This document shows positions 23,801 to 35,218 of a DNA stretch of 64,000 bases, piece after piece. Made by a program: the position numbers and the translations under genes. The DNA is from Metridium senile (taxonomy: Eukaryota > Cnidaria > Anthozoa > Actiniaria > Metridiidae). The first letter of the stretch is position 1. Each line of letters starts with the position of its first letter. The stretch is from the NCBI GenBank assembly GCA_949775045.1, contig OX459101.1:13690347-13754346 (forward strand), read 5' to 3'. A model generated the notes under the pieces. It was not told where the DNA came from. It worked only from the letters and a program-made list of their open reading frames with translations, and did no database searches.

Positions 23801-26800
23801 CATAGTAGTACTCCGTCTTTAAAGGCCCGTGCAAACGCACGCAACATTGTTCATGGACCAACATGGTGGCTCCAACATGTTGGGCCCGTTTAAACACCCT
23901 GTTGGATGATGTTGCATGAAACTAATCCAACATTTCTTTTGTTCTCGTGTTCAACAAACCGTATCGCAACAATGTTGGCCAACAATGCTGCGTGCGTTTG
24001 CTCGGGCCTTAAGACGGGAGTAATCTCAAGCTAATCCGAGAAAATAATTACATAATCGTTATGAAGCCCGAGTTCACGCAGATATGCGTGTAGTTTTATC
24101 TAAAAATCAAGCAGGGTCATGTTGACTTCCAGTGGTCACGTGACCAGAAAAAAGGAATTTCAAAATTGTTAAGTAAAATGGCCTTAACAAGATCCTGAAT
24201 AGCCTGCGTAAACAGACCCTTATATTAGCGCTCGAAACGTCTCCCACGCTAATAAGGGTCTGTTTACGCAGGCTAGATCCTGAATAGAATAGAAAATTTC
24301 ATTTAGGAACCAAACACGTTTTGAGCTTCAACAGGGCAAAACTCTCGAATTTTGCACAGGACTCTATACTTTCGTTAGGCTTAATTTAAAAACCCTAATG
24401 AAATCTACGTTATTTGAAATTTTTTTAAAAATATAACTTTTTTTTTTTTAAGGAGTTTTTGTTCGACTTCATGCGAGTTTTGAAAGCACTGAAAGGACGA
24501 GATATGACAGATCAATGTATTTCTTTGTCTTTTTCTTTATTCAAAACTATCCATGTTGTCTTTTAGAATGATTCATTAGCCGGCATTTGTGTTCTATATA
24601 GGGTGAAAAAGACTATTTTCTTATAAGCTGTGATTATTTTCATATCCCTTCCGTTTTCGCAAATTTCCTTCTAAATCTTGCGCGTAGGCATCCATTACAT
24701 GCTGAATAACTCGAAAACAACTGGGCTCGGGACACCGCATTTTTTTTTCATATTTGGAATCAGCATTAAATTTCACATCAAAAAATCGTAGTTTAAAGAA
24801 ACGTTAACATTATTTCCAAAAGTAACCAGTCACTTTCAGTAGAAAAGAATGACAACCATTCCCAACAGGTTTTTATGAGGGACATTATATCTAACAATTC
24901 CACATCAAAATATTTTCGATTCACATAAAAAGCGCCACCGCATTTTGATCATACTTAAAATTTTAAGAAATCTAAATATCACTTTAGGTCCAGAACTCAA
25001 TTTGACAGGTTTATGTTATCACAGAAAATGTATTTTTCAACAATCCGGCCGGTAAAATATCACGACTTAACATGCTTATAAGAGCAAGAAAACAAAGCCA
25101 ACAGCAAGAAAACAACAACACTGAACACCAACAGCAACAGCAACAGCAACACAAACAAATAATGTAAAATTTAATATCAGCCAGTCAGCTGTCCAATATC
25201 GAATCAGTGATCAGCTATCAAATATCGAATATACTGCGCAATCAAAACATATTTTTTTATAAATACTTATTTTTAGGAACCTACTAAGGCTTTCATTGTC
25301 AGTTGTCTTTCCATCACATTTAATGATCAATGTAGTATCATCTTTCTTTAATATAGCTTCGTTTACTTGGCTGTACACCGACCACATATACAAGAACATA
25401 TCCCCATGTATTGGATGAAGGGTTATTGGGCCAGATCCACGATGCTGAAATATCCATTGTGAAAAGTTGTTTGTTACATTAAATAAACGATTAATATGGT
25501 GGTAGAGTACAAACACTAAAAGTGTGCAACATAAATACCACTAAATACTGCTAAATTATGCAAATTCTTTTGTTTTCTATTGTTTAATCAACACTATTTA
25601 GTGGTAAATAGTACAAAGTATTGCACACTTTTAGTGGTTGTACTCTAGTGATGCTGATGATAGTGATGATAACTGTAATTGTTGCGGTAAGATTTGAAGT
25701 GAATAAATGAATACCCTGAAAATCAGAAGCTTTTTTTTATACGTCTGTGTTCGTTACAGCTCAAACCGTCAGATTTACAAACGCCAAAGCAATTAGAAAA
25801 AAAAACCTGTGGAAAGCAGAGTAATAATGGTAATTGAACTAAGTGGAGTGCAATTTGGTCTGATATCAAACGCGCGATTACAAAATCACACGACCGCGTA
25901 GCAGACCAAAATTGCACGACACGAAGTTCAATTATTACTTTATTATATCCATTTTGATATCTAATAAAAAACATGAAAAAATTACTGCATTTTAGAGGTA
26001 TAAATTCAGTGCAAAAACTATGTAAAACCCGACGTAATTCAGTGCAGTGATAACACGATGCTGATTGGCTAAGAAACAATAGAAATGTTTTTTTCAACCA
26101 ATCAAAATAGAGTTTTCTTCACAACTGAAAATTCTTGACAAAAATCCAAGATGGCGGACATATGGCCGAAAATTAACAGAGAAAAAACTGTTCAAAAACT
26201 ATCAAAAAATGCTTATTACGAATAACAAAAGCTTCCTCATTGAAGAATGGGACTAAGAGTTTGTATGTGTGGAGTTTCAAGATTGCAAATAACCATTTTG
26301 AGAACATTTTGCATCGATAATGGTGTCGCCTTTCTCAGCCCACTATAAAATTCACTACAGTTTCAAGATGAAATCAGATAAAATATTGACTTTTTTCTTC
26401 ACATTAACCAGCAAAAGTTAATATTTTGTCTAATTGATAGTGGTGTCATTGTTCAATTTCGAGTAAAATGCTTTAAAGTGTAGTAAATCATCGTTTTTTC
26501 AGCAGAAACGTCAAAGTACAACTTTTCAAACTTTGTTTTTACCTCAAGTTTTTGACGTCTTTTGTACTAAAGAAAGCTTTATATGTTATAAACTAGTATC
26601 TTTTGTTGTCCTTGATATTAAGATAAGTGTAATAATTGTTTTTCAAAAAGAAAAGAAAATGATTGAGTACGGTATGCATTGACGATATTTTGTTTTGAGT
26701 GTTGTTGTCTCTTCTTTTCTTCAATTTGGGTTAATTTGCACTCATTTGTCTTTCACAGAGCTAAATTACACCGTAATTACCTATACAAACTAAATAAACT

Positions 26801-29253
26801 CTAAATCTGTGATAAACAATCTCGAACCCAGAGCCTGCGTTACTCTTGGCCAGCAGTGCCGAGCAACGTATAACTCTGCAATCTCGAACCCCGAGCCTTC
26901 GTTCCTCTTGGCCAGCCGAGTAACGTAAGACTCTGGGGGACCGGAATTCTCTGCTTATGCTGATTGGCCCTTGAAAATACAATGGTCAGACCGGAAACAG
27001 ACGAAGTAAAAGCCCTGATTGGTCCATCATGTAAACAAATGTACATTCAAAATGTAAATTTTACGATTACATGTAATACGACGTCAACGGTTCTTTAATA
27101 CTAGATAGAATGTTAAATATTGTCGTTTATAAAATAATTTAGATAGTACGCGCGCTCTGATTGGTCAAAAACCGTGTTGGATGGGGCTATCTAAACATGC
27201 GCGCGCGTATTGATGGCGCGCGTATTGAGAATTGCTATTCTATCAGCAATTAAAATGCCGATTTAGCCTCAAAAAATATTTTATAAAAGCAATAGAAGAC
27301 GCTTTTCCGTGTTATATAGCCTGATCTAAACACTTGTGATGTTGGGAGAACACTCGAGAATTATTCTGCTCCAATTTTGGAGTTCCGGTTTTAACATGAA
27401 ATGCGCATGCTTAGTTAATATTCTAATGTTCTGTTGGTTTGGGCATCCTGTGTTACTTTGTACGTTATATGACATTCAAAATATTGTTGACCTAGTAGTA
27501 TTTTAAATATTTTCTAAGCCAAAATATAAACATTTTCCTCACTAATAAAACATTTAAAGTTTAGGAAGGTTTTTTAGCTGCCATCAGGATTTATATAATG
27601 ATATAAAAACGAGTCTAAATCTCCTTCAATTTAAATCGCTTTAACCGTCGATTTATTTATAGTTTTCCAACGGTTATTAGTTTGCTGTCGTGGTACGATT
27701 GACCTTTAGTAAATAACTGGATGCCAGAGGTCTGAGGATTGTCTAGGTTTAGAATAGTTTAAAGAAGTATTTTGTGTGTATTCTAATTTGCTTCGCGACC
27801 CGATAAGCTTTGCGACTCGCATATATTCCATAACTGAAAGACGATATTCTTCTATCTAGTGTTAAACAACCGAACGTCGTATTAATCGTAAAATTTACAT
27901 TTTGAATGTACATTTGTTTACATGATGGACCAATCAGAGCTTTTACTTCGTCTGTTTCCGGTCTGACTATTGTATTTTCAAGGGCCAATCACAATAAGCA
28001 GAGAATCCCGGTACCCCAGAGTTATACGTTGCTCGGCACTGCTGGCCAAGAGTAACGCAGGCTCTGGGTTCGAGATTGCCCCGACCCCGATCCGGTTTTT
28101 ACAAATGGTGCAATAAATTCAAAAAATGATGCAATTCATGCTCATATCATAGCTGCTGAGAGCCAATCATAGTACAGGATTGCTTAGTGATATCAAAATG
28201 GATATAATAAATGATGATAAAAAAGAATGGACTCGGAAAGGACGTGGGCCTCGTGGTAATCTAACCAATGCCTCTATAGTGAGCAGGCATAATGAATATG
28301 CTGATTATCCTTTCTCACTAAGCGCCTTAGAGCATCCGACTGGAATACTGCAAATCAAGGGCTCCATATTCCATCGGGACTCAGATTTCAGTTTTCTAAG
28401 TCCTGTCTTTCTCGATCGATAACTTATGATAATTATGCGTCTCTGATGATGATAAAAATATAAATATGATGACAGTGTGATAAAAATAATGATATGGCGA
28501 TGACGATAACGATGACTGTACATCGATAACGATATAATATTAATGACAAAGATAGATGATGATGTCAAATGATTATGGTAGTGATTATAATGATCCCTTT
28601 CGATCCCTATTGGCCTTTTCCACGTCGAGCAAGGGACTGGGTACGAGTGTGAAAAACTAATTTAATTATGGTTCCAGAAAAAGTAACCCTGTCTCATGGG
28701 AGAGTAACCAAATATTACCAAGTGTCAGAACGTTTGGCTAAATAGAAAAAAAATTATGAGCATCCAAACTCCAAAACGTCCTTCCAAACCATACATTCTT
28801 TGTATTTTCGAAAAAAATAAATAAAACAACATAAACTTTCGTTGCAATTTGCGCAAACTTGTTCCAACTTTCAATTCTTACTAATTTGTATTTGTTCTTT
28901 CCTGTGAAGGGGTTTATTTTTGAATTAAATTAATTTTGAGAAACTTGGTTTCAGTCCCTTGCTCAATATGAGAAAGGCTAATATAGCTTAACTTAGTCAT
29001 TGATCACTTACCTCAACCTTTATTTTATCCTTATCGTGCAAGAATTGATTTTTCGGCAACTTGACGTATTCTTTATCATTAAACGACATGAACTCAAAAT
29101 CAGAAGCCTTGCTCCCTTGAGGTATTAAGTCATTGAACAGCACCAAGAACATTTCTTCTAACTCTTGAAGTTTGGAACCTTTTGGAAGCTGCAAAGGACG
29201 CTCTGTACCACTTGGTCCATATATGACATGAATCATAATCGATTGTTGACTCT
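20824..29253 (-). CDS. Predicted 245-residue protein: ubiquitin-like N-terminus plus IL-1/FGF-like beta-trefoil
   Basis: Four minus-strand exons fit in phase: 29236-29012 (ATG; acceptor-like AG just above 29253), 25444-25285, 22084-21954, 21045-20824 (TAA). Borders used: GAG|GTAAGT, TTTCAG|CAT, TTA|GTAGGT, TTTTCAG|TTA, GAG|GTATAA, TTTAG|GAA. Residues 1-75 begin MIHVIYGPSGTE and look like a beta-grasp (ubiquitin, PB1 or CIDE-N) fold. Residues about 100-245 alternate short hydrophobic strands: IKFKAVNVG, KVYVVKGQ, EFKFDCIQF, and LYISAMKDG (212-220). Strand order and the final hydrophobic strand resemble the last two modules of IL-1 and FGF. There is no signal peptide or membrane segment, as in IL-1 cytokines. 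No exact family is recognised; the trefoil call is inference. Introns of 0.9-3.6 kb hold MITEs and minisatellites. AATAAA follows the stop within about 15 bases. Confidence 0.7.
21366..21575. repeat. 34-bp minisatellite
   Basis: About six copies of a 34-bp unit containing CACTCACACAGAGAAACCAA lie in an intron of the trefoil gene. Downstream (21,640-21,740) are ATGC and AATG microsatellites. Confidence 0.9.
22303..22542. repeat. CAA/CAAAA-rich minisatellite
   Basis: Irregular units of AACCAACAACAACAAAACA fill 240 bp. Two minus-strand frames of repeated V, L, F, C and G residues are its translation. It lies in the intron upstream of the third trefoil exon. Confidence 0.9.
23055..23220. repeat. 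Cluster of TTCGATTA repeats
   Basis: TTCGATTA and its complement TAATCGAA occur many times in both orientations over 165 bp, producing several overlapping hairpins. The unit is irregular, so it is not a simple microsatellite. Confidence 0.7.
23500..23702. repeat. Third copy of the GGTCCNTCCCTA-ended repeat
   Basis: It contains CGGGGGGCATCG, GGGGGGTACTCG and CCCCCTCCCCC runs and ends in AATGAACGGTCCCTA, related to the ends near 304 and 19,579. Confidence 0.4.
23823..24008. mobile_element. 186-bp MITE flanked by TTAA
   Basis: GGCCCGTGCAAACGCACGCA recurs inverted at the right end as GGCCCGAGCAAACGCACGCA. TTAA flanks both sides (23819-23822 and 24009-24012), with one extra A on the left. Internal CCAACATGTTGG-type repeats are present. 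Confidence 0.7.
24201..24274. mobile_element. 74-bp palindromic mini-element with 11-bp target duplication
   Basis: AGCCTGCGTAAACAGACCC and its inverted copy bound the element. AGATCCTGAAT is repeated exactly at 24190-24200 and 24275-24285. The centre CGCTCGAAACGTCTCCCACG is shared with about 22,240-22,290. An 11-bp duplication would suit the Mutator class. Confidence 0.75.
25505..25645. mobile_element. 141-bp Tc1/mariner-like MITE
   Basis: GAGTACAAACACTAAAAGTG and its inverted counterpart are flanked by TA (25503-25504 and 25646-25647). The element begins 61 bp upstream of the acceptor of the second trefoil exon. Confidence 0.75.
25815..25945. mobile_element. Palindromic MITE
   Basis: GTAATTGAACTAAGTGGAGTGCAATTTGGTCTG-like sequence recurs inverted around a loop near 25,885. 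The copies differ at several positions. It lies in the first intron of the trefoil gene. Confidence 0.6.
26818..28078. mobile_element. 1.26-kb element with about 250-bp inverted arms
   Basis: CAATCTCGAACCCAGAGCCT at the left recurs inverted at the right end. The arms continue through TTGGCCAGCAGTGCCGAGCA and CATGTAAACAAATGTACATT to about 27,115 and 27,840. The left arm carries an extra diverged tandem copy of its first 60 bp (from 26,878). The central 700 bp have no coding sequence. No clear target duplication was seen. Confidence 0.75.
28609..28982. mobile_element. MITE copy 1, 374 bp, TIR TTGGCCTTTTCC...GAGCAAGGGACTG
   Basis: The ends ATTGGCCTTTTCCACGTCGA and (inverted) ATTAGCCTTTCTCATATTGA, followed in both by GCAAGGGACTG, define a terminal inverted repeat of about 28 bp. 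A second copy lies at 29451-29862. This copy stops 29 bp short of the first coding exon of the trefoil gene. Confidence 0.7.
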
Positions 29254-29450
29254 CTAAACATGAAAGATATAGCAACTTTACATATAGCGAATTTAACTAA
29301 AATCATTAGAAGAAATCCCTCGACAAAGCCAGTTAGGAAATGTTGTTAAAAGTCGTAAAAAACACGACCGAAAGCCCAAATTCAGAAAAATGGAAATTTT
29401 TTTTAGTGACTAACTCTCCAAATGCTATCAACTGGTAAAGTATTTCGCCT

Positions 29451-29862
29451 ATTGGCCTTTTCCATATCGAGCAAGGGACTGGGTACAAGTGTGAAAAACT
29501 AATTTGATTATGGTTCCAGAAAAAAAACCCCGTCTCATGGGTGAGTTGCCAAATATAAGCTTATTGACCAAGTTTCACAAAGTTTGGCTAAATAGAAACA
29601 AAATTATGAGCATCCAAACTCTGCCAAAAATTACAGAGAAATGTATGGTATGCTTCCAAAACGTCCTTCCAAACATACATTATTTGTATTTTCGAAAAAA
29701 AATTACCATAATTTCGTTGCAATTTGCACAAACTTGTTCAAACTTTCAATTCTTACTAATTTGTATTTGTTCTTTCGTGTGAAGGGGTTTATTTTTGAAT
29801 TAATTTGAATTAATTTTGAGAAACTTGGTTCCAGTCCCTTGCTCAGTATGAAAAAGGCTAAT
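29451..29862. mobile_element. MITE copy 2, 412 bp
   Basis: Direct repeat of 28609-28982, sharing ATTATGGTTCCAGAAAAA, TTTGGCTAAATAGAAA and the TIRs. It retains about 40 bp lost from copy 1. It lies about 200 bp upstream of the first trefoil exon, so it may supply or disrupt that promoter. Confidence 0.7.
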
Positions 29863-30504
29863 TCTTTACTATCAATTAGACGTCACTTCCTGTACTGACC
29901 GAAGGGCAACACAGTCGTAGTTCACCTACAAGCGAATGTTGTTTTTCGGCTCCGCTAACAATTTAAATAAAGTTATTAGAAAATGTTCACATATAATATA
30001 AAAGCTGTTAATATGCTTGAGATATCGAAAGGAATCGATCGAGTTACCGCATACTCATGTGTTAAATGATAAATAGACAACATAGTATAAGCATTGAATT
30101 TGATTAGTGTTGATTTACATGTTATACAGCGTTTAGTGCACAGTGATTTTCAACTATGGTGCCGGCGTTGAACATATTTTAACCTCGATAAGTCGCTTTT
30201 CTTTAGCAATGCCGTCTCACAATGCATTCTTTTCTTGGTATATTTGTTATTCCTTTCCATTTAAGTTGGCAGAAATAGTCTGAAAATGTGTTGTGGCGGT
30301 TGTTTTGTTGAGTAACTATAGTAAGAATACCCCGCACGCCAAAAATTGTACCGTTTTGTTTTTCGAAAGTGAAGTTTTCGATGAAAAGTAACGTGATTGA
30401 TAGTAAAGATTTGCACACTTTGGCCGATATTTTCAGACGGCCTAAATTTCAGCACGAGGGCATTCGAGATACTTCTGACGTATACTTCTAACAGCTGAGA
30501 GAGC

Positions 30505-31482
30505 CACAGGCAGCCCAAGCAATTCACTTTTACAGTAGAGATATGTGAGGAAAAAATCGATATTTTTTATTGAAATAAATTTGAACATATTTCAATCCTG
30601 TGTTGTTGTTTAACTTATTTAATGTCATTCTGGGTGGTTTTTAAACGTTTAAGAGCACTTTTTCTTAATGTTTGCCCACCTGTACTTAAATATGGAAAGG
30701 CTGGTCACTCGAGATATCCATCGCTTGTCTTCGATGGTCGAAAAAATCATGTTTAATCCTTCCTTTGCCTTCAAATTCCCCTCACCACCATAGATTAATG
30801 ATCCTTCTGTCCAGAAATCAGCAAAAAATGTTCATGGATCTCGAGTCAGACCTCACGAAATCATAGATATTGAGCGATTTTCAACGACAATTTTCCTTCA
30901 GATGAGCTGTGAGGCGCGCTTAACGGACACCGATATAACTTCGCAACCGGGTCTTATTTTGTAAAACTCATTCTGATTGGACGACTCTATTCCATGGTTA
31001 CCAATCATCCAATCAGAATGAGTTTTACAAAATAAGGCCCGGTTGCGAAGTTATATCGGTGTCCGTTAAGCGCGCCTCACAGCTCATCTGAAGGAAAATT
31101 GTCGTTGAAAATCGCTCAATATCTATGATTTCGTGAGGTCTGACTCCAGATCCATGGACATTTTGCTGATTTCTGGACAGAAGGATCATTAATCTATGGT
31201 GGTGAGAGGAATTTGAAGGCAAAGGAAGGATTAAACATGATTTTTTCGGCCATCGAAGACAAGCGATGGATATCTCGAGTGACCAGCCTTTCCATATTTA
31301 AGTACAGGTGGGCAAACATTAAGAACAAATGCTCTAAAACGTTCAAAAACCATCCAGAATGACATTAAATAAGTTAAACAACAACACAGGATTGAAATAT
31401 GTTCAAATTTATTTCAATAAAAAATATCGATTTTTTCCTCAAATATCTCTACTGTAAAAGTAAATTGCTTGGGCTGCCTGTG
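30505..31482. mobile_element. Long foldback transposon, CACAGG family, copy in unit 1
   Basis: Arms 30505-30981 and 31008-31482 (about 476 bp) are near-perfect inverted copies around a 26-bp loop. Ends are CACAGGCAGCCCAAG, flanked by a 7-bp duplication AGAGAGC (30498-30504, 31483-31489). CA...TG ends, very long TIRs and 7-bp duplications resemble Galileo/1360 members of the P superfamily. No transposase is present. Confidence 0.85.
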
Positions 31483-31639
31483 AGAGAGCATGTAAACATC
31501 CCGCCGAGCTTCGATATTTAGCTATTTTGTACTCTATCAGAATTGCCATACTGACATGATTATCGATTGAATGAGAACAATATACAAGTCATAGTGGCTC
31601 AGGCATAACATATATGCTTTTAACATAAAGTAATCTATA

Positions 31640-31784
31640 CCTAATTGCAGGAGTGTTGTCAAATGAAAGAACAAGGTGGGTAATTTAGTAAAAAAGGAAT
31701 AACAAAAGAAAGAATTCAGACACTTAATTAATTCCTTTTCCACCGCTAAATTACTAAAGTCAGGACAACATTCTTGCAATTAGG
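31640..31784. mobile_element. 145-bp hairpin MITE inside each tandem unit
   Basis: CCTAATTGCAGGAGTGTTGTC is repeated inverted as GACAACATTCTTGCAATTAGG. Equivalent copies lie 2,357 and 4,714 bp downstream. Confidence 0.65.
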
Positions 31785-31990
31785 TTTTAGTGATTACCAT
31801 AAACATTGACAAGGCTGCTTACCCATATTGTCAGTTATCTATCACTGAATGCGGTAATACTGATTGAATGAACACAACACCACTAATTAATGCTTCTGAT
31901 CGATAAGGCACTATTAAACTTGAACAGCTTCGAAGCGAAACTAACTCACACTGAATCCCTTAGGGTGGGGACAGGAAACAACTGTCTACC

Positions 31991-32080
31991 ATGTCCAAGC
32001 TCGGCACGTGGGGGGCTATTTATAGATACGAGTATTATCTTTATAGACTGGTAAACCAAGACATTAGGACTTATCAATAA
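31991..32080 (+). pseudogene. Truncated 29-codon version of the 36,705 ORF start (unit 1)
   Basis: The frame starts MSKLGTWGAIYRYEYYL and stops after 29 codons. It matches the first 23 codons of the 90-codon ORF at 36,705, with three substitutions and one inserted codon, then diverges. The same sequence recurs at 34348-34437. It probably marks the break point of the tandem duplication. Confidence 0.55.
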
Positions 32081-32861
32081 TGAAATAATCAGCCAATCAC
32101 ATCTCGGTATTTTGATAAGCAGCTGGCGATCTATTATTTTTCGATTCAGTTTGGACAGCAACCTATTGGACTGCCTCATGTTGATTGTTTGCTCGAGATA
32201 TTTTGAAAAAAAAATATTTGTTCAGTATAATAAAACACCTATAGGATACCTCCTCGCCATATTAGGCTCGACCTGCTGTCTATCCCAATATTCAATATTA
32301 TACACTTATTGGATTCATCCGAGCCCATTATGGAAGAATATTGAAATAGCAACTTCATTAAATATCTGCCATAATGAAACTTGAACAGTATCGAAGCGAA
32401 ACTAACTCACAATGACTTAAGGTGGGGATAGGAAACAACTGTCTATTTTTGGAAACAACTGAGCTCATTTCATATTCGTTATACAGCGTTTAGTGCACAG
32501 TGATTTTCAACTATGGTGCCGGCGTTGAACATATTTTAACCTCGATAAGTCGCTTTTCTTTAGCAATGCCGTCTCACAATGCATTCTTTTCTTGGTATAT
32601 TTGTTATTCCTTTCCATTTAAGTTGGCAGAAATAGTCTGAAAATGTGTTGTGGCGGTTGTTTTGTTGAGTAACTATAGTAAGAATACCCCGCACGCCAAA
32701 AATTGTACCGTTTTGTTTTTCGAAAGTGAAGTTTTCGATGAAAAGTAACGTGATTGATAGTAAAGATTTGCACACTTTGGCCGATATTTTCAGACGGCCT
32801 AAATTTCAGCACGAGGGCATTCGAGATACTTCTGACGTATACTTCTAACAGCTGAGAGAGC

Positions 32862-33839
32862 CACAGGCAGCCCAAGCAATTCACTTTTACAGTAGAGATA
32901 TGTGAGGAAAAAATCGATATTTTTTATTGAAATAAATTTGAACATATTTCAATCCTGTGTTGTTGTTTAACTTATTTAATGTCATTCTGGGTGGTTTTTA
33001 AACGTTTAAGAGCACTTTTTCTTAATGTTTGCCCACCTGTACTTAAATATGGAAAGGCTGGTCACTCGAGATATCCATCGCTTGTCTTCGATGGTCGAAA
33101 AAATCATGTTTAATCCTTCCTTTGCCTTCAAATTCCCCTCACCACCATAGATTAATGATCCTTCTGTCCAGAAATCAGCAAAAAATGTTCATGGATCTCG
33201 AGTCAGACCTCACGAAATCATAGATATTGAGCGATTTTCAACGACAATTTTCCTTCAGATGAGCTGTGAGGCGCGCTTAACGGACACCGATATAACTTCG
33301 CAACCGGGTCTTATTTTGTAAAACTCATTCTGATTGGACGACTCTATTCCATGGTTACCAATCATCCAATCAGAATGAGTTTTACAAAATAAGGCCCGGT
33401 TGCGAAGTTATATCGGTGTCCGTTAAGCGCGCCTCACAGCTCATCTGAAGGAAAATTGTCGTTGAAAATCGCTCAATATCTATGATTTCGTGAGGTCTGA
33501 CTCGAGATCCATGGACATTTTGCTGATTTCTGGACAGAAGGATCATTAATCTATGGTGGTGAGAGGAATTTGAAGGCAAAGGAAGGATTAAACATGATTT
33601 TTTCGGCCATCGAAGACAAGCGATGGATATCTCGAGTGACCAGCCTTTCCATATTTAAGTACAGGTGGGCAAACATTAAGAACAAATGCTCTAAAACGTT
33701 CAAAAACCATCCAGAATGACATTAAATAAGTTAAACAACAACACAGGATTGAAATATGTTCAAATTTATTTCAATAAAAAATATCGATTTTTTCCTCAAA
33801 TATCTCTACTGTAAAAGTAAATTGCTTGGGCTGCCTGTG
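32862..33839. mobile_element. Long foldback transposon, CACAGG family, copy in unit 2
   Basis: Same element as in unit 1, shifted by 2,357 bp, with the same AGAGAGC flanks. It was copied by the tandem duplication, not inserted separately. Confidence 0.85.
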
Positions 33840-34347
33840 AGAGAGCATGTAAACATCCCGCCGAGCTTCGATATTTAGCTATTTTGTACTCTATCAGAAT
33901 TGCCATACTGACATGATTATCGATTGAATGAGAACAATATACAAGTCATAGTGGCTCAGGCATAACATATATGCTTTTAACATAAAGTAATCTATACCTA
34001 ATTGCAGGAGTGTTGTCAAATGAAAGAACAAGGTGGGTAATTTAGTAAAAAAGGAATAACAAAAGAAAGAATTCAGACACTTAATTAATTCCTTTTCCAC
34101 CGCTAAATTACTAAAGTCAGGACAACATTCTTGCAATTAGGTTTTAGTGATTACCATAAACATTGACAAGGCTGCTTACCCATATTGTCAGTTATCTATC
34201 ACTGAATGCGGTAATACTGATTGAATGAACACAACACCACTAATTAATGCTTCTGATCGATAAGGCACTATTAAACTTGAACAGCTTCGAAGCGAAACTA
34301 ACTCACACTGAATCCCTTAGGGTGGGGACAGGAAACAACTGTCTACC

Positions 34348-34437
34348 ATGTCCAAGCTCGGCACGTGGGGGGCTATTTATAGATACGAGTATTATCTTTA
34401 TAGACTGGTAAACCAAGACATTAGGACTTATCAATAA
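34348..34437 (+). pseudogene. Truncated 29-codon version of the 36,705 ORF start (unit 2)
   Basis: Identical in reading to the unit 1 copy, 2,357 bp further on. It is preceded by the same AAACAACTGTCTACC leader as the long ORF. Confidence 0.55.
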
Positions 34438-35218
34438 TGAAATAATCAGCCAATCACATCTCGGTATTTTGATAAGCAGCTGGCGATCTATTATTTTTCG
34501 ATTCAGTTTGGACAGCAACCTATTGGACTGCCTCATGTTGATTGTTTGCTCGAGATATTTTGAAAAAAAAATATTTGTTCAGTATAATAAAACACCTATA
34601 GGATACCTCCTCGCCATATTAGGCTCGACCTGCTGTCTATCCCAATATTCAATATTATACACTTATTGGATTCATCCGAGCCCATTATGGAAGAATATTG
34701 AAATAGCAACTTCATTAAATATCTGCCATAATGAAACTTGAACAGTATCGAAGCGAAACTAACTCACAATGACTTAAGGTGGGGATAGGAAACAACTGTC
34801 TATTTTTGGAAACAACTGAGCTCATTTCATATTCGTTATACAGCGTTTAGTGCACAGTGATTTTCAACTATGGTGCCGGCGTTGAACATATTTTAACCTC
34901 GATAAGTCGCTTTTCTTTAGCAATGCCGTCTCACAATGCATTCTTTTCTTGGTATATTTGTTATTCCTTTCCATTTAAGTTGGCAGAAATAGTCTGAAAA
35001 TGTGTTGTGGCGGTTGTTTTGTTGAGTAACTATAGTAAGAATACCCCGCACGCCAAAAATTGTACCGTTTTGTTTTTCGAAAGTGAAGTTTTCGATGAAA
35101 AGTAACGTGATTGATAGTAAAGATTTGCACACTTTGGCCGATATTTTCAGACGGCCTAAATTTCAGCACGAGGGCATTCGAGATACTTCTGACGTATACT
35201 TCTAACAGCTGAGAGAGC

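Noticed and set aside
24225..24250. GCTCGAAACGTC as a further hammerhead
   Set aside because: The CUGANGA box is missing in the expected position; only the second half of the core is present.
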